This document shows, in pieces, positions 1 through 9,701 of a stretch of 58,910 bases of DNA. Numbering within the stretch: position 1 is the stretch's first letter; each line of letters opens with the position of its first letter. This DNA comes from Streptomyces thinghirensis (GTDB lineage: Bacteria; Actinomycetota; Actinomycetia; Streptomycetales; Streptomycetaceae): contig JAKFGP010000037.1 of the NCBI GenBank assembly GCA_021502835.1, positions 1-58,910 of the forward strand. Direction: 5' to 3'. The notes under the pieces are model-generated. The model was not told where the DNA came from. It saw nothing but the letters and a program-made list of their open reading frames with translations, and did no database searches. The position numbers were made by a program, and so were the translations under genes.

Positions 1-30
1 AAGGACTGAGCGAGCGCACGCGACGTCCGG

Positions 31-65
31 GGCGCCCGGTGGACCACAACGGTCCGCCGGGCGCC
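31..65. terminator. GC-rich stem-loop terminator
   Basis: A 15-bp arm (31-45) and its near-perfect complement (51-65, one G-U pair) flank a 5-nt loop. It lies about 40 bases past the reconstructed stop of the DeoR-type gene. There is no T tract, as is usual in Streptomyces. Confidence 0.75.
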
Positions 66-105
66 CCGCCGTTGGTGCCGAGGGCGCGACGGACCGTGCG
101 GTGGC

Positions 106-1093
106 TCAGCGTCGGCGCAGATCCGCGACGCGCGCCCGTTCCGCCCCGGCGTTCTGCTCACCCAGGGCCGTGGCCGAGCGCAGGCCCGCCGCCGCGCCCG
201 GGACCTGACGGCGCGGCCCCGGAGCGGCACGTCCCGGCGCTGCTGACGCGCCGGGACGGCATCATTTCGAGAGCCCCCCGGGCCCCCTGGGCCGGTCGTC
301 GTCGCACCCCCGACGCGCCGGTCACGGCGATCTGCACGCCCTGGTCGGCCAGGGCCTGGAGCTCGGTGGCGGCCCGGTCGTCGTGGGCGGGCGGCTCGTC
401 CGTGACCAGGCGGGTGATGACGTCCGTGGGCACGGTCTGGAACATGGTGTCCGTGCCCAGCTTGGAGTGGTCGGCGAGGACCACGACCTCGGCGGCCGCC
501 TGCACCAGCGCGCGGTCGACGGACGCCGACAGCATGTTGGACGTGGACAGGCCCCGCTCGGCCGTCAGCCCGCTTCCGGACAGGAAGGCCTTGGAGACCC
601 GCAAGCCTTGCAGGGACTGCTCGGCACCCGACCCGACGAGGGCGTAGTTGGACCCCCGGAGGGTGCCACCGGTCATCACGACCTCGACCCGGTTGGCATG
701 GGCGAGGGCCTGGGCCACCAGCAGCGAGTTGGTGACGACGGTCAGCCCGGGCACCCGCGCGAGCCGGCGTGCCAGCTCCTGCGTCGTGGTACCCGCCCCG
801 ACCACGATGGCCTCGCCTTCTTCGACGAAGCCCGCGGCGAGGTCGGCGATGGCCGTCTTCTCGGCGGTCGCGAGATGGGACTTCTGCGGAAAGCCGGACT
901 CTCGCGTGAACCCGCCCGGCAATACCGCACCGCCGTGCCGGCGGTCGAGGAGTCCTTCTGCCTCCAGTGCGCGCACGTCCCGCCGTACGGTCACTTCGGA
1001 GGTCTGGACGACGCGGGCGAGCTCACGGAGCGACACGGCCCCGTTCGCTCGCACCATTTCGAGGATCAATTGGCGACGTTCTGCAGCGAACAC
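106..1093 (-). CDS. DeoR/GlpR-family transcriptional regulator
   Basis: This is a DNA-binding repressor of the sugar/nucleoside catabolism class. The N-terminus (residues 1-55) is a winged helix with the family core TSEVTVRRDVRALEAEGL, followed by RRHGGAV. The effector domain carries GAGTT at about residue 100 and the DHSKLG motif near residue 210, both typical of the DeoR sensor fold. The frame holds to about position 310, then breaks twice (near 300 and 215). Joining frames gives a tail ending in ADLRRR and a stop at 106-108, instead of the longer shadow ending at 158. It faces away from lpdA's upstream region and has its own short upstream region. The linked nucleoside genes make it a candidate regulator, but the palindrome found at those genes is absent upstream of this gene. 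Confidence 0.85.
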
Positions 1094-1272
1094 GAAACTG
1101 ACAGTAACCCCAACGACCGTCTGCTTTCAGCAGTATGCGCCGAATAACAGAAGTTGTTCGCACGCCAGAGGCGGAAGTGGTATACGGGCCTACCCGGGCC
1201 GCCTATGCCGCCCGCAAGCTCCGCAACTCCCTGTGACCAGCGGGGAGTCGAATCAAGCCGCGGCCTCAGCCC

Positions 1273-2723
1273 CTAGCCCTCTCCGCCGGCCTTCCGCGTG
1301 TGCAGCTGCCGCGCCACCTCCGCGATCGACCCCGAAAGGGGAGGGATACACGGTGAAGGCGTTCGCGATCTGTTCGACCGTCAGGTTGTTGTCGACCGCG
1401 ATCGAGATGGGATGGATGAGCTCGGAGGCGCGCGGCGCCACGACCACACCACCCACGACGATCTCGGTACCCGGTCGGCAGAAGATCTTGACGAACCCGT
1501 CCCGGATGCCCTGCATCTTGGCGCGCGGGTTCCGCAGCAGCGGCAGCTTCACCACGCGGGCGTCGATCTTGCCGGCGTCGACGTCGGCCTGCGAGTACCC
1601 GACGGTGGCGATCTCGGGGTCGGTGAAGACGTTGGACGAGACGGTCTTCAGGTTCAGCGGGGTGACCGCGTCACCGAGGAAGTGGTACATGGCGATGCGC
1701 CCCTGCATGGCGGCGACCGAGGCGAGCGCGAAGATGCCGGTCACGTCACCGGCGGCGTACACACCGGGAGCGGAGGTCCGCGAGACCCGGTCGGTACGGA
1801 TGTGCCCGGAGTCCTTGAGCTTGACCCCGGCCTCCTCCAGCCCCATCCCGTCGGTGTTGGGAATGGCGCCCACGGCCACCAGGCAGTGCGAGCCGGTGAT
1901 GACGCGCCCGTCGGCGAGCGTCACCTCCACGCGGTCCCCGACACGCTTGGCGGACTGGGCCCGGGACCGCGACATGACGTTCGTGCCGCGGCGCCGGAAG
2001 ACGTCCTCCAGCACGGCGGCGGCGTCCGGGTCCTCGCCGGGCAGCACCCGGTCCCGCGACGACACGAGCGTGACCCGCGACCCGAGGGCCTGGTAGGCAC
2101 CGGCGAACTCGGCACCGGTCACACCCGACCCGACCACGATGAGCTCCTCGGGCAGCTCGTCGAGGTCGTACACCTGGGTCCAGTTCAGGATGCGCTCGCC
2201 GTCGGGCCGGGCGTCCGGGGAGTTCCCTCGGATGCCCACCGGTCGCGATCAGCACCGCGTCCGCGGTGAGCGTCTCCTCGCTTCCGTCGGCGGCGCGCAC
2301 CACGACCTTCCGCGACCCGTCCAGCGCCTGCATGCCCTCCAGCCGCCCGCGCCCGCGCATGACCCGCGCACCGGCGCGCGTCACGGAGGCGGTGATGTCG
2401 TGCGACTGGGCGAGGGCCAGCCGCTTCACACGCCGGTTGACCTTGCCCAGATCCACGCCGACCACCCGGGCGGCCTGCTCCATGGGAGGGGTGTCGTCGG
2501 CGACGATGATCCCCAGTTCCTCGTACGACGAATCGAAGGTGGTCATCACCTCGGCCGTGGCGATGAGGGTCTTGGACGGCACGCAGTCGGTCAGCACCGA
2601 TGCCCCGCCCAGACCGTCGCAGTCGACGACGGTCACCTCCGCGCCGAGTTGCGCGGCCACCAGCGCCGCTTCGTATCCGCCGGGTCCGCCGCCAATGATC
2701 ACGATCCGAGTCACGTACTCCAT
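1273..2723 (-). CDS. lpdA: LpdA-like NAD(P)H-quinone reductase / flavoprotein disulfide reductase homologue
   Basis: This FAD- and NAD(P)H-dependent oxidoreductase belongs to the pyridine nucleotide-disulfide family. An N-terminal FAD-binding Rossmann motif (GGGPGG, residues 9-14) is followed by a second Rossmann motif (VVGSGVTGAEFAG) for the nicotinamide nucleotide and by a C-terminal dimerisation domain. The redox loop reads GGASVLTDCVPSK, so only one of the two usual cysteines is present. From memory, mycobacterial LpdA (Rv3303c) has the same loss and acts as a quinone reductase rather than a lipoamide dehydrogenase. Frame breaks near 2230 and 1338 split the sequence. The second, once joined, gives a tail ending RKAGGEG and a stop at 1273-1275. 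The divergent neighbour is the gamma-glutamylcyclotransferase-like gene. Confidence 0.85.
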
Positions 2724-2808
2724 TGTCCCGCACCCTTCAAGTGGGGCCGCCCGGGGGCACGTCTGTTACAAGAGCGACTCCCGGGAGCCCTGCCGTACCC
2801 TCTCCCCC

Positions 2809-3248
2809 ATGTCGCTCTACGCCGCTTACGCCGGCAACCTCGACGCGCGGTTGATGACCCGCCGCGCCCCGCACTCGCCGCTGCGCGCCACCGGCTGGCT
2901 GAACGGGTGGCGGCTGACCTTCGGGGGCGAGCACATGGGCTGGGGAGGGCGCACTCGCGACCCTGGTCGAGGACCCGATCTCCCAGGTCTTCGTGGCCCT
3001 CTACGACATCGCGCCGATGGACGAGGACTCGATGGACCGCTGGGAGGGCGTGGGTCTGGACATATACCGTCGCACCCGCGTCCGCGTCCACACCCTGGAG
3101 GGCGAGGAGAACGCCTGGACGTACGTCCTGAACGCCTACGAGGGCGGTCTGCCCTCCGCCCGCTACCTGGGCGAGGTGGCGGACGCCGCGGAATCGGCCG
3201 GCGCGCCGCACGACTACGTCATGGAACTCCCGCAAGCGCCCCTGCTGA
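2809..3248 (+). CDS. gamma-glutamylcyclotransferase family protein
   Basis: This is a small (about 145 aa) protein of the GGCT/BtrG/AIG2 fold. It begins MSLYAAYAGNLD, with the family's N-terminal YxxxGxN-like substrate loop, and continues through QVFVALYDIAPMD and WTYVLNAYEGGLPS. Members usually cleave gamma-glutamyl amides to 5-oxoproline, but the substrate here is unknown. Frame breaks lie near 2947 (an extra g) and 3228 (an extra c). Removing the second gives the ending ELRKRPC and a stop at 3246-3248, which separates it from the downstream deoD gene, otherwise read in the same frame. It is divergent from lpdA across an 85-base gap. Confidence 0.7.
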
Positions 3249-3305
3249 GTCACAGCCCTCGTCAAAAGCAACAAAACAACAATCGCAATCCCGTGAGCTC
3301 TGTCA

Positions 3306-3319
3306 TCTACGCGCGTAGG
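3306..3319 (+). promoter_or_regulatory. nucleoside-regulon palindrome at the deoD promoter
   Basis: The sequence is TCTACGCGCGTAGG, matching the palindrome TCTACGCGCGTAGA at 13 of 14 positions. A plausible -10 (TACCCT, 3331-3336) sits 7 bases before the GTG at 3344. The palindrome therefore covers the -35 region and transcription would start at or next to the start codon. The same motif occurs at deoC, the nucleoside ABC operon and both BMP genes. Confidence 0.75.
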
Positions 3320-3343
3320 CGTAAACCGGCTACCCTCTTCGGC

Positions 3344-4168
3344 GTGAACGCATCTCTTCTTCCGGACGACATCCAGGGCGACCCTTACGCCGCCGCCGAC
3401 GCCGCCGCGGCCCGCCTGCGCGAACTCACCGGCGCCGAGACCCACGACGTCGCCCTCGTGATGGGCTCCGGCTGGGCACCGGCCGTGGACGCCCTGGGCG
3501 CCCCCGAGACCGATCTCCAGGTCACCGACCTGCCGGGCTTCCCCAAGCCCGCAGTGGAGGGACACGGCGGCAAGATCCGCTCGTACTCCATCGGCGACAA
3601 GCGAGCGCTGGTCTTCCTGGGCCGCACCCACTACTACGAGGGCCACGGCGTGGCCGCCGTCTCCCCACGGCGTCCGCACGGCCGTCGCCGCCGGTGCCAA
3701 GACGATCATCCTGACCAACGGCTGCGGCGGCCTGCGCGAGGGCATGCGCCCCGGCCAGCCCGTCCTGATCAGCGACCACATCAACCTCACCGCTACCTCC
3801 CCCATCGTCGGCGCCAACTTCGTCGACCTGACCGACCTCTACTCCCCCGCCTGCGCGCCCTGTGCAAGGAGGTCGACCCCACGCTGGAGGAGGGCGTCTA
3901 CGCCCAGTTCCCCGGCCCGCACTACGAGACGCCGGCCGAGATCCGCATGGCCCGCGTCATCGGGGCCGACCTGGTGGGCATGTCGACGGTCCTGGAGGCG
4001 ATCGCCGCCCGCGAAGCCGGCGCGGAGGTCCTGGGCATCTCCCTGGTGACCAACCTCGCGGCGGGCATGACGGGCGAGCCCCTCAACCACGAGGAGGTCC
4101 TCCAGGCGGGCCGCGACTCCGCCACGCGGATGGGTTCGCTGCTGACGCAGGTGCTCGGGCGGCTGTAA
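3344..4168 (+). CDS. deoD: purine nucleoside phosphorylase
   Basis: It catalyses phosphorolysis of purine (deoxy)ribonucleosides to free base and (deoxy)ribose-1-phosphate. It belongs to the trimeric PNP/MTAP class II family of about 275 aa. The phosphate-binding start VMGSGWAP, the [10 protein letters not shown] loop, [11 protein letters not shown], the purine-pocket segment [13 protein letters not shown] and the family signature SLVTNLAAG are all visible. Frame breaks near 3665 (extra c) and 3850 interrupt it; joined, it reads through to VLGRL and the stop at 4166-4168. GTG 3344 is chosen because the conserved N-terminus begins there and a -10-like hexamer lies 7 bases upstream, suggesting a leaderless mRNA. 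No Shine-Dalgarno is seen. The palindrome links it to the transporter and the catabolic genes. Confidence 0.9.
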   Translation: MNASLLPDDIQGDPYAAADAAAARLRELTGAETHDVALVMGSGWAPAVDALGAPETDLQVTDLPGFPKPAVEGHGGKIRSYSIGDKRALVFLGRTHYYEGHGVAAVSPRRPHGRRRRCQDDHPDQRLRRPARGHAPRPARPDQRPHQPHRYLPHRRRQLRRPDRPLLPRLRALCKEVDPTLEEGVYAQFPGPHYETPAEIRMARVIGADLVGMSTVLEAIAAREAGAEVLGISLVTNLAAGMTGEPLNHEEVLQAGRDSATRMGSLLTQVLGRL

Positions 4169-4669
4169 AACCGGCCCGTGGCGCGGCGCTCGCTCGGCAC
4201 CCGGCGCGTGTGCGAGCGCGGGGTGGGTGACGCGGCCCGGCGCTACGGGGTGCCTCCCCCCACTCTCGTGCTTCGCTCGAGCGGGAGGTGCCCCACCGCC
4301 CACCCGTGCCGCCCTGGGGGTACCTCCCAGGCCGTTCAGGCACTGGGGGAGGCACGACTGCCCGCAGCTGGGCGGGGCGGCGGCGACTGCCCGCAGCTAC
4401 GCGAGGCGGGGAAAACCGGTAGCCGCGTACGGCGAGAAGGGGACGTGTCGGGGGGTGTCCGCCCGCAGCGGTTGGCGCGTCAACACACGGCACTTCCGTG
4501 GCCGACCGATTCCGCGCCGTTCCGAGGACGGACACCCCCGGCGCGGCCCCGACCCACAACGAACAAACCGCGCTACGCGCACCCCCCACCGAACCCCGCA
4601 CAGGCCGCCGCAGGCACCCGCAGGCACCCGCAGGCACCCCCCACCACCACACACGAGAGGCTGACCGAC
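4169..4669. repeat. 501-bp intergenic stretch with inverted and direct repeats
   Basis: No gene is supported between deoD and the phosphomutase. An imperfect inverted repeat at 4247-4294 (cctcccccactctcg / cgagcgggaggtgcc type) and a second one around 4310-4350 (ctgggggtacctcccag) resemble dispersed intergenic repeats common in Streptomyces. The 13-mer actgcccgcagct occurs twice (near 4357 and 4386), and gcaggcaccc is repeated three times at 4612-4640. The first hairpin may act as the deoD terminator. Confidence 0.6.
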
Positions 4670-6306
4670 GTGCACGACGACGACCTCCTCGCACGGGCCA
4701 AGGCATGGCTGGCCGAGGACCCCGACGCGGACACCCGCGCCGAGCTCGCGGAAGCTCATCGACGCCGAGGACCACGCCGAACTCACCGCACGCTTCTCCG
4801 GCACCCTCCAGTTCGGCACCGCCGGCCTGCGCGGCGAACTCGGCGCCGGTCCCATGCGCATGAACCGCGCCGTCGTCATCCGCGCCGCCGCCGGCCTCGC
4901 CGGGTACCTGAAGAAGCAGAGCCACACCGACGGCCTCGTCGTCATCGGCTACGACGCCCGCCACAAGTCCGAGGACTTCGCCCGCGACACGGCCGCCGTC
5001 ATGACCGGCGCCGGCCTGCGCGCGGCCGTCCTCCCCCGCCCCCTCCCCACCCCCGTCCTCGCCTTCGCCATACGGCACCTCGGCGCCGTCGCCGGCGTGG
5101 AGGTCACCGCCAGCCACAACCCGCCCCGCGACAACGGCTACAAGGTCTACCTCGGCGACGGCTCCCCAGATCGTGCCCCCGCCGACGCCGAGATCGCCGC
5201 GGAGATCGACGCCGTACGCTCCCTGGCCGACGTCCCCCGCCCGGAGACCGGCTGGCAGACCCTCGACGACTCCGTCCTCGACGCCTACCTCGCCCCGCAC
5301 GGACGCGGTCCTCTCCGCCGATTCCCCCCGCACGGCCCGCACCGTCTACACGGCGATGCACGGCGTCGGCAAGGACACCCTCCTCGCGGCCTTCGCCCGC
5401 GCCGGCTTCCCGGAGCCCGCCCTCGTCGCCGAGCAGGCCGAGCCCGACCCGGACTTCCCCACCGTCGCCTTCCCCAACCCGGAAGAGCCCGGCGCGATGG
5501 ACCTCGCCTTCGCGAAGGCCCGCGAGACCGACCCCGACCTGATCATCGCCAACGACCCGGACGCCGACCGCTGCGCCGTGGCGGTCCACGACGGCACCGA
5601 CTGGCGCATGCTCCGCGGCGACGAGGTCGGCGCCCTCCTCGCCGCCCACCTGGTCACCCGCGGAGCGCACGGCACGTTCGCGGAGTCGATCGTCTCCTCC
5701 TCCCTCCTCGGCCGCATCGCCGAGAAGGCGAACCTCCCGTACGAGGAGACCCTCACCGGCTTCAAGTGGATCGCCCGCGTCGAGGGCCTGCGCTACGGCT
5801 ACGAGGAGGCCCTCGGCTACTGCGTCGACCCGGAGGGCGTACGCGACAAGGACGGCATCACCGCGGCCCTCCTGATCACGGAACTCGCCTCCACCCTCAA
5901 GGCGACCGGCCGCACCCTCCTCGACCTCCTCGACGACCTCGCCGTGGAGCACGGCCTGCACGCCACCGACCAGCTCTCGGTCCGCGTCGAGGACCTCTCC
6001 CTCATCGCCGCCGCGATGCACCGCCTGCGCGAACAGCCTCCGACCCACCTCGCGGGCCTCGCCGTCACGAAGGCCGAGGACCTCACCCGGGGCACGGAGA
6101 CGCTGCCGCCCACGGACGGTCTGCGCTACACCCTCGACGGCGCCCGGGTGATCGTCCGCCCGAGCGGTACGGAGCCCAAGCTGAAGTGCTATCTGGAGGT
6201 GGTCGTCCCGGTCACGGCGCACGCCGACCTCCCCGAGGCCCGCGCGAAGGCGACGGACCTGCTGACGGCACTCAAGCGGGACCTGTCGACGGCGGCGGAC
6301 ATCTGA
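4670..6306 (+). CDS. phospho-sugar mutase (phosphomannomutase/phosphoglucomutase type)
   Basis: It interconverts hexose-1- and hexose-6-phosphates (or pentose phosphates), supplying sugar nucleotides or linking to nucleoside catabolism. The alpha-D-phosphohexomutase domains appear in order: TLQFGTAGLRGELG, the phosphoserine loop TASHNP, the metal loop DPDADRCAV, the sugar-binding loop GYEEALGYC and the C-terminal phosphate loop RPSGTEPKLK. Length after repair is about 545 aa, matching the long actinobacterial class. Frame breaks lie near 4750, 5168 and 5300. GTG 4670 is chosen because GAGAGG (4655-4660) is spaced 9 bases upstream. PNP and deoC nearby suggest a phosphopentomutase-like role is possible, since no separate deoB is seen in the window; that part is inference. 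Confidence 0.85.
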
Positions 6307-6330
6307 CCCGAGCCCGGGCAACCGAACACC

Positions 6331-6417
6331 CCGAAGACCCGAAGACCGAACGGGACCGAAGACCCGAAGACCGAACGGGACCGAAGACCCGAAGACCGAA
6401 CGGGACCGAAGACCCGA
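6331..6417. repeat. 25-bp tandem repeat, about 3.5 copies
   Basis: The unit ccgaagacccgaagaccgaa plus cggga repeats exactly at 6331, 6356, 6381 and 6406 (partial). Each unit contains the sub-repeat ccgaaga(c)c. It lies immediately after the phosphomutase stop and before a terminator. There are no spacers, so it is not a CRISPR array. Confidence 0.9.
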
Positions 6418-6420
6418 ACC

Positions 6421-6456
6421 CCGATGGGGTGCCCCCACCCGGGGGCACCCCATCGG
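6421..6456. terminator. perfect 16-bp stem-loop terminator
   Basis: Arms 6421-6436 (ccgatggggtgccccc) and 6441-6456 are exact complements around a 4-nt loop. It lies downstream of the phosphomutase and before the mannosyltransferase. Confidence 0.85.
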
Positions 6457-6591
6457 GTGATTTCCCCCGCCCGTTGACCCGCCGTCCCCTCCCTGAGCCG
6501 CCCCCGGGCAACGGTGGACCGGAAAACGCACCGCCGGTACACGCACACGCCGCCGGTACACGCACCGCCGAGCCACCAGGGAGCCGCCGCC

Positions 6592-7833
6592 GTGTCCTCG
6601 ACCGCCCCCAAGACCACCCCCAGCGGACACATCCCCGGCACCCGGCGCCCGCGGCCCCCGCGACCGCCACTCCACCCCCCGCGTAGCAACGCCCGCGCCC
6701 ACGCCCAGCGCGTCCTGCGCGCCGCCCATCGCGCCGCACGCCGCGCCGCCCCCGCCCTCGGCGCCTACCTCGCCGTACGCCTCACGGGCCTGCTCGTGCT
6801 CGTGATCTGGGCCCCCCGCCGGCACCAGGACCTCTGGGTGAACCTCGCCGCGCAGTGGGACTCCGACTGGTACCTCGCGATCGCCGACCACGGCTACGAC
6901 GACGAACTCGGCACCGCCCACAACTCCAACAACCTGGCGTTCTTCCCGCTCTACCCGGTCCTGGTGAAGGCGGTGGCGGTACTCACCCCGGGCACGCGCG
7001 CGTCCACGGGCCTCGGCCTCGCGGTCGTCGCCTCGCTCATCGCGGCGTGGGGCATCTTCGCGGTGGGCGACCACCTGCACGGCCGCCGCGCCGGCGTGCT
7101 CCTCACCACGCTGTGGGCGGCGTTCCCGGTCGGCGCGGTGCAGTGGATGGGCTACACGGAGTCGCTGTTCACGGCGTGCGCGGCATGGTCGCTGTACGCG
7201 GTGCTCACGGGTCGCTGGCTGTGTGCGGCGGCCTTCGCCACGCTCGCCGGCCTGACCCGCCCGACCGGCATCGCGGTGGCGGCGGCGGTCACCCTGACGG
7301 CGCTGCTGCACCTCGTCCGCCACCGCGCCCTCGTCCCGCGCGTCCTCGCGGCCGCGCTCCTCGCGCCGCTCGGCTGGTGCGCGTACCTCGGCTGGGTGGG
7401 TCTGCGCCTGGGCCGCTGGGACGGCTACTTCGCCGTACAGCGGCTCTGGTACAACGAGCTGGACGGCGGCCTGCGGACGCTGCACCAGATCCGGTGGCTG
7501 CTGTGGCGCGACCCCACCCCACAACTGTTCCTGGTGATGGTGACGCTCACGCTGATCGCGTCGGTGGTCCTCTTCGGCCTGTCGGTGTGGGACCGCCAGC
7601 CCGTCGCTCTGCTGGTCTTCACGGGCGTCATGCTGGCGATCGTCCTGGGCAGTGGCGGCGTGTACTTCTCCCGGGCCCGCTTCCTGCTCCCGGCCTTCCC
7701 CCTGCTCCTGCCGCTGGCCCTGCACCTGTCCCGCGCCTCCCGGCGCCACCGCGCACTGGTGCTGACGGCGGCGGTACTGGGCTCCACGTACTGCGGGGCG
7801 TACATGCTCCTGATCTGGTCGGCCGCGCCCTGA
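6592..7833 (+). CDS. polytopic membrane mannosyltransferase-like protein (PIG-V/GT-C type)
   Basis: One of the few genes with no visible frameshift. It is an integral membrane protein with about ten hydrophobic segments, starting near residue 50 (LGAYLAVRLTGLLVLVIW). The first extracytoplasmic loop has the acidic motif AAQWDSDWYLAIADHGY, followed by NLAFFPLYPVL, both typical of PIG-V-like GT-C glycosyltransferases that use polyprenyl-phosphate sugars. It probably adds mannose to a lipid or protein acceptor outside the membrane; donor and acceptor are inferred. GTG 6592 is chosen because AGGGAG lies about 8 bases upstream; the 26 codons before it in the same frame are unlikely to be translated. 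The phosphohexomutase gene upstream could feed mannose donors. Confidence 0.8.
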   Translation: MSSTAPKTTPSGHIPGTRRPRPPRPPLHPPRSNARAHAQRVLRAAHRAARRAAPALGAYLAVRLTGLLVLVIWAPRRHQDLWVNLAAQWDSDWYLAIADHGYDDELGTAHNSNNLAFFPLYPVLVKAVAVLTPGTRASTGLGLAVVASLIAAWGIFAVGDHLHGRRAGVLLTTLWAAFPVGAVQWMGYTESLFTACAAWSLYAVLTGRWLCAAAFATLAGLTRPTGIAVAAAVTLTALLHLVRHRALVPRVLAAALLAPLGWCAYLGWVGLRLGRWDGYFAVQRLWYNELDGGLRTLHQIRWLLWRDPTPQLFLVMVTLTLIASVVLFGLSVWDRQPVALLVFTGVMLAIVLGSGGVYFSRARFLLPAFPLLLPLALHLSRASRRHRALVLTAAVLGSTYCGAYMLLIWSAAP

Positions 7834-7912
7834 CACACCCGGCGCCCGACCCGCCACACGGGCCGAACCGTCGGTCCCTCAGTCCCTCAGCCCTTCAGCC
7901 CTTCAGCGTCCC

Positions 7913-8612
7913 TCAGCCCATCCCCAGCAGCACCGCGAGCAGCACCGCCCCCGCCGCCACCGGCGCGACGATCTCGTAGGCCCAGCGCACCGTCACCTCG
8001 CCCTGCGACGTGTTGGCCGGCTTCCGCGCCTCCAGCGTCTCGCGCAGCTCGTCCATGACCTTGTCGGTCTCCGCCCGCACCGGCCCGTCCGCCGCCCCCG
8101 GCCCCGGCCCCCCACCGGCACCGGCCCGCGCACCGCCCCCGCCGAGGCCCCCGAGCACACCATCGCGCCCCCGGCCGCCCCCGGAGGCCCGCCGCGCCTC
8201 CTGCCGGGCTGCCTTCTTGCGGCCGCGCAGCGAGACGGGGATGGACCACAGCTGGTACTTGTCGCCGGACTCCGTGAAGACCTCGTTGGAGTAACCGGAC
8301 CGGAACGAGGCGACCTGTCCCCAGGGCAGCACGACCACGCGGAGGGATTGCGCACCCGCAGCCGGTCGTCGTTCGCGAAGACGGCGGGCCGCACGGTGTA
8401 CGCGGCGATGAGCGGCACCAGGAACAGCAGCGCGGCGAGCGCCATCCAGGGAGTGCGGCCCTCGCCCGCGACCAGGGCGTCGATGCCGAGCCACAGGGCG
8501 AGCGCGAGCAGCAGAACGCCGCCGGCGAGGCCGCGGGCGACCGGTAGATCCGGTCCTTGGACACGGGTACCGACGGCTGCGGCGAGGGTGACTGGGGCTC
8601 CGGGGTCGTCAT
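7913..8612 (-). CDS. bacterial PH-domain membrane protein
   Basis: Protein of about 230 aa with a cytoplasmic N-terminus (MTTPEPQSPSPQPSVPVSKD), two closely spaced transmembrane helices (GLAGGVLLLALALWLGI and WMALAALLFLVPLIAAYTV), a bacterial PH domain (RPAVFANDDRLRVRNP ... VVLPWGQVASFRSGYSNEV), a basic/Gly-rich linker and a third C-terminal transmembrane helix (VAAGAVLLAVLLGMG). Frame breaks lie near 8540 and 8345. Function is unknown; such proteins are common in Streptomyces. It is divergent from deoC, whose promoter palindrome lies 80 bases upstream. Confidence 0.75.
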
Positions 8613-8693
8613 GGTGCCGATTGTGCCCGACGGCCCCGAGAACGCTCATAGGCGGTGCCGGTCCGCAGAAGAGCGCACGGGACTGTACAGCGC

Positions 8694-8707
8694 GCTACGC
8701 GCGTAGA
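8694..8707 (+). promoter_or_regulatory. nucleoside-regulon palindrome at the deoC promoter
   Basis: GCTACGCGCGTAGA matches the palindrome at 13 of 14 positions. Its right arm runs into a -10-like TAGATA (8704-8709), and GTG 8720 follows after 10 bases. A bound regulator would cover the -10 and the spacer. As at deoD, the mRNA could be leaderless. Confidence 0.8.
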
Positions 8708-8719
8708 TATGCTCGCCTG

Positions 8720-9696
8720 GTGACCATGCCCACCACTGCATCCGCTGTTCCCGCACACGGACTCGCCGACGTCACCGCGTCCGACAGCACGCTGCGCCGC
8801 TTCCTCCACGGGCTGCCCGGCGTCGACACGGTCGGCCTGGAGGCGCGCGCCGCCTCGCTCGGCACCCGTTCCATCAAGACCACCGCGAAGGCGTACGCCA
8901 TCGACCTCGCCATCTCGATGGTCGACCTGACGACACTGGAAGGCGCGGACACCCCGGGCAAGGTCCGGGCGCTCGGCGCGAAGGCGGTCCGCCCCGACCC
9001 GACGGACCGCACGGCCCCGCCACGGCGGCCGTCTGCGTCTACCCCGACATGGTGCCCGCCGCCAAGGCGGCCGTCGCCGGCTCCGGCGTGAAGGTCGCCT
9101 CGGTCGCCACCGCGTTCCCGGCCGGCCGCGCCTCGCTCGCCGTGAAGCTGGCCGACGTGCGCGAGGCCGTGACGGCGGGGCGCGGACGAGGTCGACATGG
9201 TCATCGACCGCGGCGCGTTCCTCGCGGGGGAACTACATGAAGGTGTACGACGAGATCGTCGCCGTACGGGAAGCCTGCGGCACGTCCGCCCGCCTGAAGG
9301 TCCATCTTCGAGACCGGCGAGCTGTCGACGTACGACAACATCCGCCGCGCGAGCTGGCTCGGCATGCTGGCGGGCGCCGACTTCATCAAGACGTCCACCG
9401 GCAAGGTCGCGGTGAACGCCACGCCCGCCAACACCCTCCTCATGCTGGAGGCGGTCCGCGACTTCCGCGCGCAGACCGGCGTCCAGGTCGGCGTGAAGCC
9501 GGCCGGCGGCATCCGCACCACCAAGGACGCGATCAAGTTCCTCGTCCTGGTCAACGAGACCGCGGGCGGGGGACTGGCTGGACAACCACTGGTTCCGCTT
9601 CGGCGCCTCCTCGCTCCCTGGAACGACCTGCTGATGCAGCGTCAGAAGCTGGCCACGGGCCGTTGCAGCGGCCCCGACTACGTGACGGTGGACTGA
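8720..9696 (+). CDS. deoC: deoxyribose-phosphate aldolase
   Basis: It cleaves 2-deoxyribose-5-phosphate to glyceraldehyde-3-phosphate and acetaldehyde, the last step of deoxynucleoside breakdown. It is a TIM-barrel class I aldolase with the Schiff-base lysine in GADFIKTSTGK and the second active-site lysine in VGVKPAGGIRT. Further family segments are TAAVCVYPDM, EVDMVIDRGAFLAG and IFETGELSTYDNI. At least six frame breaks (near 9018, 9180, 9230, 9303, 9568 and 9618) must be joined; the reconstructed protein is about 325 aa and ends GPDYVTVD. GTG 8720 fits a leaderless transcript; ATG 8726 in the same frame is the alternative. Two aldehyde dehydrogenase genes follow 5 bases downstream, which fits oxidation of the acetaldehyde. 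Confidence 0.88.
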
Positions 9697-9701
9697 TCAC
9701 C

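Noticed and set aside
158..1093. Reading the DeoR gene to the stop at 158.
   Set aside because: The last 60 codons lose family character; two frame joins restore the usual tail and a stop at 106.
6331..6417. Regular 25-bp repeats considered as a CRISPR array.
   Set aside because: Units are contiguous, with no spacers and no cas genes nearby.
8694..8707. The palindrome considered as a chance GC-rich word.
   Set aside because: Five near-identical copies all lie in promoters of functionally linked genes.
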